Origin: an uncultured Eubacteriales bacterium
GTDB taxonomy: Bacteria; Bacillota; Clostridia; Oscillospirales; Oscillospiraceae
Direction: 5' to 3'
Length of the DNA stretch: 56,706 nucleotides
NCBI GenBank assembly: GCA_900545815.1
Contig: URAM01000008.1
Location: 1 to 56,706 of the forward strand
Part shown: positions 41,277 through 49,374 of the stretch, piece after piece
How positions within the stretch are numbered: position 1 is the stretch's first letter
Layout: each line of letters opens with the position of its first letter
Notes under the pieces: generated by a model
The model's database searches: none
What the model saw: the letters and a program-made list of their open reading frames with translations, nothing else
Told to the model about the DNA's origin: nothing
Translations under genes and position numbers: made by a program

Positions 41277-42104
41277 TTACAGGTCGATTTCTCCTTCAAA
41301 CACCGTGGTGGCCGGGCCGGTCATAAAGATGCTGCCGTCAGTGATCTCAATGTTCAAATCGCCGCCCAGAAGATGCACCGTCACGTTCCGGTCGCACAGC
41401 CCGTTCCGCCAAGCGGCATAAGCCGTGGCGCAGGCGCCGGTACCGCAGGCCAGCGTCTCTCCGGCCCCACGCTCCCAGACCCGCATCTGGACGTTGTGCC
41501 GATCCAGCACCTTCACAAACTCCGTGTTGGTTCGGTCGGGGAACATCTCGTGGTGTTCAAACAGGGGGCCGATCTTCTCGATCTCCAGTCCATCCACGTC
41601 ATCGCACCAGACCACTGCGTGGGGGTTGCCCATGGAAACACAGGTCATCACCCACTCCTTGCCGCCTACCGTCACCGGCTGACCGATGACCGGATCGCCC
41701 AGACCCACCACAGGGATGGCGTCCGCCTGGACGGAAGGGGCGCCCATGTCCACCTTGACCCAGGTGACCACACCGTTTTCTACGGTCAGATCCAGGTACT
41801 TCATCCCGCCTTTCGTCTCCACGGAGAGTGCGGTCTTGTCCGTCAGACCCTTGTCATAGCAGAACTTGGCCACACAGCGGATGCCATTGCCGCACATGGC
41901 GCCCTCACTGCCATCGGAGTTATACATAGCCATGCGGAAATCCGCCTGGTCGGAGGGGCAGATGAGGATGAGCCCATCGGAGCCAATGCCAAAGTGTCGG
42001 TCGCTGAGCTTCCGCGCCACGCCGTTTGGGTCTGGCAGGGGCTGTTGGGTACAGTCCACATAGATATAGTCATTGCCGCAGCCGTGCATTTTTGTAAATT
42101 TCAT
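41277..42104 (-). CDS. dapF: Diaminopimelate epimerase
   Basis: 275 residues, two mirror-image domains. The two catalytic cysteines are seen in GAMCGNGIRC (near 73) and ETLACGTGACAT (near 218). FTKMHGCGNDYIY opens the protein. It converts LL-DAP to meso-DAP for peptidoglycan and lysine. The ATG at 42104 follows AAAGGAG; a longer frame upstream has no site. First gene of dapF-murE. Confidence 0.95.
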   Translation of the reverse strand: MKFTKMHGCGNDYIYVDCTQQPLPDPNGVARKLSDRHFGIGSDGLILICPSDQADFRMAMYNSDGSEGAMCGNGIRCVAKFCYDKGLTDKTALSVETKGGMKYLDLTVENGVVTWVKVDMGAPSVQADAIPVVGLGDPVIGQPVTVGGKEWVMTCVSMGNPHAVVWCDDVDGLEIEKIGPLFEHHEMFPDRTNTEFVKVLDRHNVQMRVWERGAGETLACGTGACATAYAAWRNGLCDRNVTVHLLGGDLNIEITDGSIFMTGPATTVFEGEIDL

Positions 42105-42151
42105 GGACACTGCTCCTTTCGAGTCAATGCGAATGCAGAGGTATACCACAT

Positions 42152-42179
42152 ATTATAATATAATTCCCCCCGTTGTAAA
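42152..42179 (-). promoter_or_regulatory. Promoter of dapF-murE
   Basis: Minus-strand TTTACA (42174-42179), 16 bases, TATAAT (42152-42157). Confidence 0.55.
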
Positions 42180-42220
42180 GCGTGGATTGTCACGATTTTT
42201 GCGATACAGCACTTTTTCTC

Positions 42221-42249
42221 TTGCAGTTTTTCACAGAATCTTTTATAAT
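42221..42249 (+). promoter_or_regulatory. Promoter of the TetR gene
   Basis: TTGCAG (42221-42226), 17 bases, TATAAT (42244-42249). Confidence 0.7.
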
Positions 42250-42310
42250 GAAAAATAGACGAAATAACGGACACTACCCCATACCGTGTCCGGTTGGGAG
42301 ATTCAGAATC

Positions 42311-42901
42311 ATGGCTAGAAAAGACCCGCGCAACACCCGCCGCAAAATCGTCACCGCCGCCTGGAAGCTGTTCTACGAGCAGGGATACGACCGGACGACC
42401 GTGGATCAGATCATCCTGGAATCCGGCACCTCCAAAGGTTCGTTTTATCACTATTTCAGCGGGAAAGATGCGCTCTTATCCTCTCTTTCCTCTCTTTTTG
42501 ACGACAAATACGAGGAATTGATGCAGGAGATCGATCCGGAGATGAACAGCTTTGACAAGCTGATGCTGCTCAACCGAGAGCTGTTCCAGGTCATCGAGGA
42601 CACGGTTTCCGTGGACTTGATGAGCCGGATGTACGCCACCCAGCTGACCACAATGGGAGAAAAGCATCTGTTAGACCAAGGACGCACCTATTATAAACTG
42701 CTGCGCAAGATCTCTCAGGAGGGGCAGCAGCGCGGTGAGATCGCCAATACCGTCTCTCCCGCCGAGTTCTCCCGCATCTACGCCATGTGCGAGCGCGCCC
42801 TCATCTACGACTGGTGCATACGGGGCGGGGAATACTCTCTGGCCGCCTACTCCGCCGATATGCTGCCCAAGCTCCTGCACTATCTGCGCATCCCCCAATA
42901 A
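42311..42901 (+). CDS. TetR/AcrR-family transcriptional regulator
   Basis: 196 residues. An HTH of TetR type spans residues 8-55 (RRKIVTAAWKLFYEQGYDRTTVDQII, then GSFYHYFSGKDAL). The helical ligand domain is not recognisable beyond family. It stands between dapF (divergent) and putP (same strand, but separated by a terminator and its own promoter), so neither target is certain. The start at 42311 follows GGGAG and fits the family N-terminus. Confidence 0.85.
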   Translation: MARKDPRNTRRKIVTAAWKLFYEQGYDRTTVDQIILESGTSKGSFYHYFSGKDALLSSLSSLFDDKYEELMQEIDPEMNSFDKLMLLNRELFQVIEDTVSVDLMSRMYATQLTTMGEKHLLDQGRTYYKLLRKISQEGQQRGEIANTVSPAEFSRIYAMCERALIYDWCIRGGEYSLAAYSADMLPKLLHYLRIPQ

Positions 42902-42920
42902 AGCCGATCATAATGTCTTG

Positions 42921-42953
42921 ACACAGCAGGCTTCCCCAGCCTGCTGTGTTTTT
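42921..42953 (+). terminator. Terminator of the TetR gene
   Basis: ACACAGCAGGCT/AGCCTGCTGTGT stem followed by T. Confidence 0.85.
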
Positions 42954-43102
42954 GATTTGTTTCATTGTTTTTCTATCGTTTTGTTTTCTAAATGAATTTT
43001 TAATTTTCACTACTTTGTACGGCTTATTTTCATTGGAATTACAATCTTTATAATGTATTTAAATTGAAAATGTATAGAATAAAGTTCCTAATCTGTATCC
43101 TA

Positions 43103-43131
43103 TTGACTCCGTTATTTCTTCGTGTTAGAAT
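43103..43131 (+). promoter_or_regulatory. Promoter of putP
   Basis: TTGACT (43103-43108), 17 bases, TAGAAT (43126-43131), in an A/T-rich upstream region. Confidence 0.7.
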
Positions 43132-43166
43132 AGAAGTATCTTGTTTAGAAAAGAGAGGAATCATTC

Positions 43167-44714
43167 ATGTTCACCCAATCCAACATCTGCATTATCATTA
43201 CGATCGTGCTCTATCTGGCATTCATGCTCTACCTGGGCTTCCGGTATGCCGACTCCTCCAGCCAGTCCGTGGGCGACTTCTACCTGGGCGGCCGTAAGCT
43301 GGGTCCCCTGGTCACCGCTATGAGCGCCGAGGCGTCTGATATGTCCTCCTGGCTGCTGATGGGTCTGCCCGGCTTGGCCTACTCCACCGGCATCTGCGAC
43401 GTCACCTGGACTGCCCTCGGCATCGGCATCGGTACCTATCTGAACTGGCTCATTGTGGCCAAGCGCCTGCGTACTTACACCGAACACATCGGTGCAGATA
43501 CCGTGCCCGATTTCTTTGAACGCCGCTTCAAGGACAACAGCCATCTGCTCCTGGGCATCTCTGCCTTGGTCATCGTGGTCTTTTTCATCCCCTACACTGC
43601 CTCCGGCTTCTCCGCCTGCGGCAAGCTGTTCTCCTCCCTGTTCGGCTTTGACTATCGCATCGCTATGATCGTCTCCGCCGCTGTCATCGTGGCCTACACC
43701 GCCACCGGCGGCTTCATGGCTGCCTCCACCACCGACCTGGTGCAGTCCATCGTCATGACCGTGGCGCTGATCTGCATCGTCTGCTTCGGCATCGGTGAGG
43801 CCGGCGGCATCGGCAACGTGGGCGACTACGCCGCCTCCATGGACGGCTACCTGTCCATGACCCATATGTATGACGCAGCCACCAACTCCGCCGTCTCCTA
43901 TGGCGGCTTCCTGCCCACCTTCTGCACCGCAGCATGGGGTCTGGGCTACTTCGGGATGCCTCACATCCTGCTCCGGTTCATGGCCATTGAAAAGCCGGAA
44001 AAGATCAAGCTCAGCCGTCGTATTGCCACCATCTGGGTCTTTATCGCCATGGCTGTGGCCATCTTCATCGGCGTCATCGGCCTGACCATGGTGCATGAAG
44101 GCGCCATTTCCGCCGTCACTGACCCGGAACGGATCATCATTGTCATCGCACAGTTCATGTCCAAGTTTGGCATCGTCCCCGCTCTGCTGGCCGGTCTGGT
44201 CATGGCAGGGATCCTGGCCTGCACCATGTCCACCTGTGACAGTCAGCTGCTGGCCGCCTCCTCCTCCATCTCCGAAAACATCCTCCGCGGTGTGTTCAAC
44301 ATCAACCTGAGTCACAAGGCAACCATGATCGTGGCTCGTGTGACCCTGGTGATCATCTCCATCATCGGCGCGATCTTCGCCTTGGATCCCGAATCCTCCG
44401 TGTTCCAGATCGTCTCCTTCGCTTGGGCTGGCTTCGGCGCCTCCTTCGGTCCCGTCATCCTGGCGGCTCTGTTCTGGAAGCGCTGCAACCGCTGGGGCGC
44501 CCTGGCTGGTATGCTGGGCGGCGGCGTAATGGTCTTTGTGTGGAAGTTCGCCATCAAGCCCCTGGGCGGCGTGTTCAACATCTATGAACTGCTCCCCGCT
44601 TTCGTCTTTGCCCTCATCCTCATGGTCATCGTCAGCCTCATTACTCCGGCTCCCGATCAGGACATGATGGACGAATTCAACGCCGTGCGCACGCACTCCG
44701 CAGCCATCAAGTAA
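43167..44714 (+). CDS. putP: Sodium/proline symporter
   Basis: 515 residues, sodium:solute symporter family with about 13 helices. DFYLGGRKLGPLVTAMSAEASDMSSWLLMGLPG (residues 32-64) holds the sodium and proline-site residues of PutP. The later stretches GFMAASTTDLVQS and ILACTMSTCDSQLLAASSSISENI are typical PutP motifs. It imports proline with Na+, for nutrition or osmoprotection. AGAGAGG precedes the ATG. Single gene with its own promoter and terminator. Confidence 0.92.
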   Translation: MFTQSNICIIITIVLYLAFMLYLGFRYADSSSQSVGDFYLGGRKLGPLVTAMSAEASDMSSWLLMGLPGLAYSTGICDVTWTALGIGIGTYLNWLIVAKRLRTYTEHIGADTVPDFFERRFKDNSHLLLGISALVIVVFFIPYTASGFSACGKLFSSLFGFDYRIAMIVSAAVIVAYTATGGFMAASTTDLVQSIVMTVALICIVCFGIGEAGGIGNVGDYAASMDGYLSMTHMYDAATNSAVSYGGFLPTFCTAAWGLGYFGMPHILLRFMAIEKPEKIKLSRRIATIWVFIAMAVAIFIGVIGLTMVHEGAISAVTDPERIIIVIAQFMSKFGIVPALLAGLVMAGILACTMSTCDSQLLAASSSISENILRGVFNINLSHKATMIVARVTLVIISIIGAIFALDPESSVFQIVSFAWAGFGASFGPVILAALFWKRCNRWGALAGMLGGGVMVFVWKFAIKPLGGVFNIYELLPAFVFALILMVIVSLITPAPDQDMMDEFNAVRTHSAAIK

Positions 44715-44724
44715 GCGACTGCAC

Positions 44725-44752
44725 TACTATAATACTATAATACTATAATATG
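44725..44752. repeat. Short 8-base tandem repeat after putP
   Basis: actataat occurs three times head to tail just after the putP stop, giving three TATAAT-like words before the terminator. Confidence 0.6.
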
Positions 44753-44753
44753 T

Positions 44754-44796
44754 AACAACCGCTCCAATACCCTTGCGTATTGGAGCGGTTGTTTTT
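44754..44796 (+). terminator. Terminator of putP
   Basis: AACAACCGCTCCAATAC stem with its complement, followed by T. It abuts the 3' end of the small minus-strand ORF. Confidence 0.9.
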
Positions 44797-45001
44797 AATA
44801 TTCGCCGCCCTTGCGCCCCAAGTGAGGCGTGATGGTGCTCCGGTCATCGTCATGCATCCGGCCCCAGTCGATGCCCTCTTGGCGGACGCCTCGGCCATCA
44901 TGCTGACGGCTGTGCGCCTGCCCTTCCAAATCCGGCGTCAGGCTTCCGGCCATCTCCATCTGTGCTTTGCCCAGAGCGGACAGCGGTTTGCGCTTTTTCA
45001 T
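44795..45001 (-). CDS. Small hypothetical protein
   Basis: 68 residues, hydrophilic, His/Asp/Arg-rich, with no membrane segment or cysteine. Not recognised. Residues 1-20 are basic, and the C-terminal half reads as short charged runs (QHDGRG, HDDDRS). The ATG at 45001 is chosen for the GGAGG and AAGGGGGAG just upstream; longer in-frame starts exist at 45028 and 45145 without good sites. Convergent with putP and divergent from the ferredoxin gene. Confidence 0.45.
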   Translation of the reverse strand: MKKRKPLSALGKAQMEMAGSLTPDLEGQAHSRQHDGRGVRQEGIDWGRMHDDDRSTITPHLGRKGGEY

Positions 45002-45118
45002 CGGTTCTCCCCCTTTCCTCCGTTCAGTTAGCTTTCCCATACCACCTTCATTCCATTCCTCCCACATCCTGGATTGTGAAATTTTTCTCAAAAACACTGA
45101 AAATGTTGATTTTCCCTC

Positions 45119-45146
45119 TTGATTTTTTCCTGCGACATGATACAAT
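45119..45146 (+). promoter_or_regulatory. Promoter of the ferredoxin gene
   Basis: TTGATT (45119-45124), 16 bases, TACAAT (45141-45146). Confidence 0.6.
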
Positions 45147-45176
45147 AACGATATACTAAATGAGGAGGATACTTAA

Positions 45177-45347
45177 ATGGCATATGTTATTTCTGACGGC
45201 TGTGTCGCTTGTGGTTCCTGCGCAGGCGCTTGCCCCGTTGGCGCTATCTCCGAAGGCGACGGCGCTTACGTCATCGACGAAAACGCTTGTGTGAGCTGCG
45301 GCACTTGTGCTGGCGCTTGCCCCATGGGCGCAATCGTGGAAGGCTAA
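45177..45347 (+). CDS. 2[4Fe-4S] ferredoxin
   Basis: 56 residues, the classic clostridial ferredoxin size. Two clusters are bound by CVACGSCAGACP (residues 9-20) and CVSCGTCAGACP (residues 38-49), with VGAI / MGAI following each. It carries low-potential electrons for pyruvate:ferredoxin oxidoreductase, hydrogenase or Rnf-type enzymes. AGGAGG is 8 bases before the ATG, with its own promoter and a strong terminator. Strong signals on a short frame indicate a highly expressed single gene. Confidence 0.95.
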   Translation: MAYVISDGCVACGSCAGACPVGAISEGDGAYVIDENACVSCGTCAGACPMGAIVEG

Positions 45348-45367
45348 TTTCGGTCTTACTGAGAATA

Positions 45368-45396
45368 CGGACGTTGTTCTGCAACGTCCGTTTTTT
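45368..45396 (+). terminator. Terminator of the ferredoxin gene
   Basis: CGGACGTTG ttct GCAACGTCCG followed by six T. Confidence 0.9.
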
Positions 45397-45472
45397 CATA
45401 CCCTCCCAGCTCCCCTTTCGTATTTTCTCCCGAAGGTACCGTCTCATTCTGCATATTCTTTCTTCTATTCAA

Positions 45473-45500
45473 GTATATGCGTATATTTATACATGTTTCT
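45473..45500. promoter_or_regulatory. Possible ARG box upstream of the arginine operon
   Basis: An A/T-rich imperfect palindrome, TATGCGTATA ttTATACATG, lies about 75 bases before the argG -35. Its size and composition resemble ArgR/AhrC sites, but the match is loose. Confidence 0.25.
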
Positions 45501-45555
45501 TTCAATTTAACCGGTTTTTTCGGGGGGAGATTCGGTTTTTTATGCAAATTTATGC

Positions 45556-45584
45556 TTGCAATTCTGATATGGGAGTGGTATCCT
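45556..45584 (+). promoter_or_regulatory. Promoter of the argGHCJBD operon
   Basis: TTGCAA (45556-45561), 17 bases, TATCCT (45579-45584), 87 bases before the argG ATG. No T-box or arginine leader peptide was recognised in 45348-45671. Confidence 0.55.
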
Positions 45585-45671
45585 AGACTCACGAATTCAA
45601 CAGAAGCCTGTTCAGGCGGACATTTTTCTCTAGTATATCTTATTTCGTTTTACATTTTGGGAGGCATTATC

Positions 45672-46898
45672 ATGGCTGACAAGAAAGAGATCAAGAAAGT
45701 TGTATTGGCATACTCCGGCGGTCTGGACACATCCATCATCATCCCCTGGCTGAAGGAAAACTACAATGACCCTGAAATCATCGCAGTCTCCGGCAACGTA
45801 GGCCAGGCGGACGAACTGGAAGGTCTGGAGGAGAGAGCTATCAAGACCGGCGCTTCCAAGCTCATCGTGGCTGACCTGACCGATGAGATGGTGGATGACG
45901 TCATCATCCCCTCCGTGAAGGCTGGCGCAAAGTATGAGACGTATCTGCTGGGCACCGCTTTCGCCCGTCCCGTCATTGCCAAGAAGCTGACGGAGATCGC
46001 CTTGGCCGAAGGCGCCGACGCCATCTGCCACGGCTGCACTGGCAAGGGCAACGACCAGGTTCGGTTCGAGCTGGCCATCAAGCGTTTCGCTCCCGACATG
46101 AAGATCATCGCTCCCTGGAGAGAGTGGGACATCGTCTCCCGTGACCAGGAGATCGACTACGCAGAAGCCCACAACGTGCCCCTGAAGATCACCAGAGAGA
46201 CCAACTACTCCAAGGACAAGAACCTGTGGCACCTGTCCCACGAGGGTCTGGATCTGGAAGATCCCGCAAACGAACCCGATTACGACAAGCCCGGCTTCCT
46301 GGAAATGGGCATCTCCCCCTTCCAAGCGCCCGATCAGCCCACCTACGTCACCATCGACTTTGAACAGGGCACGCCCGTGGCCGTGGATGGCGTGAAGATG
46401 AAGGCCTCCGACGTCATCCGCACCCTGAACAAGCTGGGCGGCGAGAACGGCATCGGCATCATCGATATCGTGGAGAACCGGCTGGTCGGCATGAAGGATC
46501 GCGGCGTCTATGAAACTCCGGGCGGCACCATCCTGTATAAGGCACATGAGATGCTGGAATCCCTGACCCTGGATAAGGACACCATGCATGAGAAGGAAAA
46601 GCTGAGCATTGTCTTTGCTGACCTGATCTACAACGGCAAGTGGTACTCCCCCCTGCGGGAAGCCCTGTCCGCCTTTGTGGACAAGACCCAGGAATATGTC
46701 ACCGGCACCGTCAAGCTCAAGCTGTATAAGGGCAACATCATCCCCGCCGGCATGACTTCCCCCTACACCCTCTACTCCGAGGAGCTGGCCACCTTCGATG
46801 AATCCGATTACGACCAGAAGGATTCCGCTGGCTTCATCAACCTGTGGGGTCTGCCCACCACCGTGCAGGCACTGCGGGAACAGGGCAAGCTGAAGTAA
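45672..46898 (+). CDS. argG: Argininosuccinate synthase
   Basis: 408 residues. The ATP-binding AYSGGLDTS lies at residues 14-22 and GCTGKGNDQVRFE near 122. It joins citrulline and aspartate to argininosuccinate. GGGAGG is 8 bases before the ATG; the open frame extends 65 codons upstream through the promoter but is not coding there. First gene of argG-H-C-J-B-D. No argF is seen in the window. Confidence 0.96.
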   Translation: MADKKEIKKVVLAYSGGLDTSIIIPWLKENYNDPEIIAVSGNVGQADELEGLEERAIKTGASKLIVADLTDEMVDDVIIPSVKAGAKYETYLLGTAFARPVIAKKLTEIALAEGADAICHGCTGKGNDQVRFELAIKRFAPDMKIIAPWREWDIVSRDQEIDYAEAHNVPLKITRETNYSKDKNLWHLSHEGLDLEDPANEPDYDKPGFLEMGISPFQAPDQPTYVTIDFEQGTPVAVDGVKMKASDVIRTLNKLGGENGIGIIDIVENRLVGMKDRGVYETPGGTILYKAHEMLESLTLDKDTMHEKEKLSIVFADLIYNGKWYSPLREALSAFVDKTQEYVTGTVKLKLYKGNIIPAGMTSPYTLYSEELATFDESDYDQKDSAGFINLWGLPTTVQALREQGKLK

Positions 46899-46920
46899 GT
46901 TATTTTTCGCATACAGTAAG

Positions 46921-46952
46921 CAGATTGCCGCACCCAACCCGTGCGGCAATCC
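46921..46952 (+). terminator. Weak terminator/attenuator between argG and argH
   Basis: GATTGCCGCAC ccaac GTGCGGCAATC stem followed by a broken T tract. It may lower expression of the downstream genes relative to argG. Confidence 0.5.
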
Positions 46953-46983
46953 CTTTATCTAAGCCAATAAGGAGCGATACGTT

Positions 46984-48363
46984 ATGAAACTTTGGGCTGG
47001 ACGGTTCCAAAAAGAGACCGATACCCTGGTCAATAATTTTAATTCTTCCATCAACTTCGACGCCCGCCTGTACAAGCAGGACATCGCCGGCTCCATCGCC
47101 CACGCCACCATGCTGGGCAAGCAGGGCATCATCGAGCAGGCAGAAGCGGATAAGATCATCAGCGGCCTGAAGGCCATCCTGGCGGACATTGAGGCTGGTG
47201 AAGTAGAATTCACCATGGACAACGAAGATATTCATATGAATATCGAGGCCATCCTCACCCAGCGCATTGGCGACACCGGCAAGCGGCTGCACACCTCTCG
47301 GAGCCGGAACGACCAAGTGGCCGTGGACTTCCGTCTATATGTGAAAGAGGAGATCCCCACCATCATCAACCAGGTGCTGGATCTGGAACAGGTGCTCATT
47401 CAGAAGGCCGAGGAGAATCTGTCCACCGTCATGCCCGGCTACACCCATCTCCAGCGGGCACAACCCACCACCTTCGCCCACTACATGATGGCCTATGCCA
47501 ATATGTTCCGCCGAGACGTGACCCGTCTGGAGGACTGCCTGGAACGGCTGGACGAGTGCCCCTTGGGCGCCGGCGCCCTGGCCACCTCCACCTATCCCGT
47601 TGACCGTCAGATGACCGCAAAGCTACTGGGCTTTGCCAAGCCCACGGAAAACTCCATGGACTCCGTCTCTGACCGAGACTACGCCATCGAATTCCTCTCC
47701 GCCTGCTCCATCCTGATGATGCACCTGTCTCGGTTCGCCGAGGAGATCATCCTGTGGTGCAGCTGGGAGTTCAAATACGCCGACCTGGACGACGCCTATT
47801 CCACCGGCTCCTCCATCATGCCCCAGAAGAAGAATCCGGACGTGGCCGAGCTGGTGCGCGGCAAGACCGGCCGTGTGTACGGCGATCTGATGACCCTGCT
47901 GACTGTTATGAAGGCGCTGCCGCTGGCCTACAACAAGGATATGCAGGAGGACAAGGAACCGGTCTTTGACGCCATCGACACGGTGGAAATGTGCCTGCCC
48001 GTCTTTGGCGCCATGCTCCAGACCCTGACCATCCGTCCCAAGAACATGGCCAAGGCTGCCGCCGGCGGCTTTATCAACGCCACCGACTGCGCCGACTACC
48101 TGGTCAAGAAGGGGATGCCCTTCCGGGAAGCCTATATGATCGTGGGCCGCCTGGTCAATATGTGCATCCGCTCCGGCGAGAACCTGGAAACTCTGACCCT
48201 GCGGGACTTCCGTGCCATCAGCGACCTGTTCGACTCCGACGTGTACGAAGCGCTGGAACTGAAGCACTGCGTCCACGAACGGAAGGTCTACGGCGGCCCC
48301 AGCAAGGACGATGTGACCCGTCAGATCCAGTACATCAAAGACTTTGTGGCTGACCATCGCTAA
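46984..48363 (+). CDS. argH: Argininosuccinate lyase
   Basis: 459 residues, fumarase superfamily. TSRSRNDQVAVDFRLY (near 100), GYTHLQRAQPTTFAHY (near 155), and the signature GSSIMPQKKNPD (near 278) are complete, including the catalytic Ser loop. It yields arginine and fumarate. AAGGAG precedes the ATG. Length is normal. Confidence 0.96.
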   Translation: MKLWAGRFQKETDTLVNNFNSSINFDARLYKQDIAGSIAHATMLGKQGIIEQAEADKIISGLKAILADIEAGEVEFTMDNEDIHMNIEAILTQRIGDTGKRLHTSRSRNDQVAVDFRLYVKEEIPTIINQVLDLEQVLIQKAEENLSTVMPGYTHLQRAQPTTFAHYMMAYANMFRRDVTRLEDCLERLDECPLGAGALATSTYPVDRQMTAKLLGFAKPTENSMDSVSDRDYAIEFLSACSILMMHLSRFAEEIILWCSWEFKYADLDDAYSTGSSIMPQKKNPDVAELVRGKTGRVYGDLMTLLTVMKALPLAYNKDMQEDKEPVFDAIDTVEMCLPVFGAMLQTLTIRPKNMAKAAAGGFINATDCADYLVKKGMPFREAYMIVGRLVNMCIRSGENLETLTLRDFRAISDLFDSDVYEALELKHCVHERKVYGGPSKDDVTRQIQYIKDFVADHR

Positions 48364-48392
48364 GCCGCTTTTGGGAAAAGAGATGACCTATC

Positions 48393-49331
48393 ATGAAACC
48401 TACCATTTACATTGACGGCCAAGCGGGTACCACCGGCCTGCAAATCTACCAGCGGCTGGGCGATCGGGAGGACATCACCCTGCTGTCCATCGACCCATCC
48501 AAGCGGAAGGATGCGGCGGAACGGAAAAAGCTGCTCAACGCCGCTGACCTGGTGTTCCTGTGCCTGCCGGACGCCGCTTCTGTGGAAGCGGTCTCCCTGA
48601 TCGACAACCCCAACGTGCGGGTTATCGACGCCTCCACGGCGCACCGCACCAATCCGGCCTGGACGTATGGCTTTTCCGAGCTGTCCGCCGCCCAGAAGGA
48701 CGCCATCCGCACCACCAAACGCCTGGCCAACCCCGGCTGCCACGCCACCGGATTCATCTCCTCCACTGCGCCCCTGGTGCAGGCTGGTATCATCCCCACC
48801 GACTACCCCATGACCTGTTACTCCCTCACCGGCTACTCCGGCGGCGGCAAGGGCATGATTGCCGAGTACGAGGATCCAGAACCACCCTATGAATTCTTCT
48901 CCCCCCGTATCTACGGCCTGACCCTGAACCACAAGCACCTGCCGGAAATGCAGGCGGTATCCGGTCTGGATTTCCCGCCCGTGTTCTGCCCCATCGTGGA
49001 CAACTATTATAAAGGTATGGCCACCACCATTCTGCTGCAAAATCGCCTGCTCCCTGGCAAGCCCACGGCAGAGAACATCTGGGAAGCCCTGAAGGCTCAC
49101 TATGACGGCTGCGCCCTGGTGTCTGTGGCAGAGCTGGGTTACGACCAGCCCATGATCGCCGCCAACACCATGGCGGACAAGGACAGCTTGCAGCTCATCG
49201 TCTGCGGCGGCGCAGATCGCACCACCGTCACCGCCCTGTTCGACAACCTGGGCAAGGGCGCCTCCGGTGCTGCCGTGCAGAACATGAACCTGATGCTGGG
49301 CTTTGACGAGACTGCCGGTCTGGCACTGTGA
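48393..49331 (+). CDS. argC: N-acetyl-gamma-glutamyl-phosphate reductase, type 2
   Basis: 312 residues, the short type 2 form of ArgC (type 1 is about 345). YIDGQAGTTGLQIYQRL is the nucleotide-binding loop, and NPGCHATG (near 113) holds the catalytic Cys. It reduces acetylglutamyl phosphate to the semialdehyde with NADPH. It follows argH by 29 bases, with GAGATGA as a weak ribosome site. Confidence 0.94.
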   Translation: MKPTIYIDGQAGTTGLQIYQRLGDREDITLLSIDPSKRKDAAERKKLLNAADLVFLCLPDAASVEAVSLIDNPNVRVIDASTAHRTNPAWTYGFSELSAAQKDAIRTTKRLANPGCHATGFISSTAPLVQAGIIPTDYPMTCYSLTGYSGGGKGMIAEYEDPEPPYEFFSPRIYGLTLNHKHLPEMQAVSGLDFPPVFCPIVDNYYKGMATTILLQNRLLPGKPTAENIWEALKAHYDGCALVSVAELGYDQPMIAANTMADKDSLQLIVCGGADRTTVTALFDNLGKGASGAAVQNMNLMLGFDETAGLAL

Positions 49332-49374
49332 TTTGACCTTCCTACATCAACTTCCATACAAAGGAGATTGCGAT

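Noticed and set aside
39832..41421. 529-codon plus-strand frame opposite murE
   Set aside because: Antisense of murE with biased composition and no recognisable domain.
43161..44696. 511-codon minus-strand frame opposite putP
   Set aside because: His/Gly/Asp-rich antisense product. PutP is complete on the other strand.
45477..45671. Upstream extension of argG
   Set aside because: It covers the promoter. The ArgG family N-terminus and GGGAGG site fix the start at 45672.
45590..45671. T-box or arginine leader peptide before argG
   Set aside because: No T-box sequence, no run of Arg codons and no terminator/antiterminator pair.
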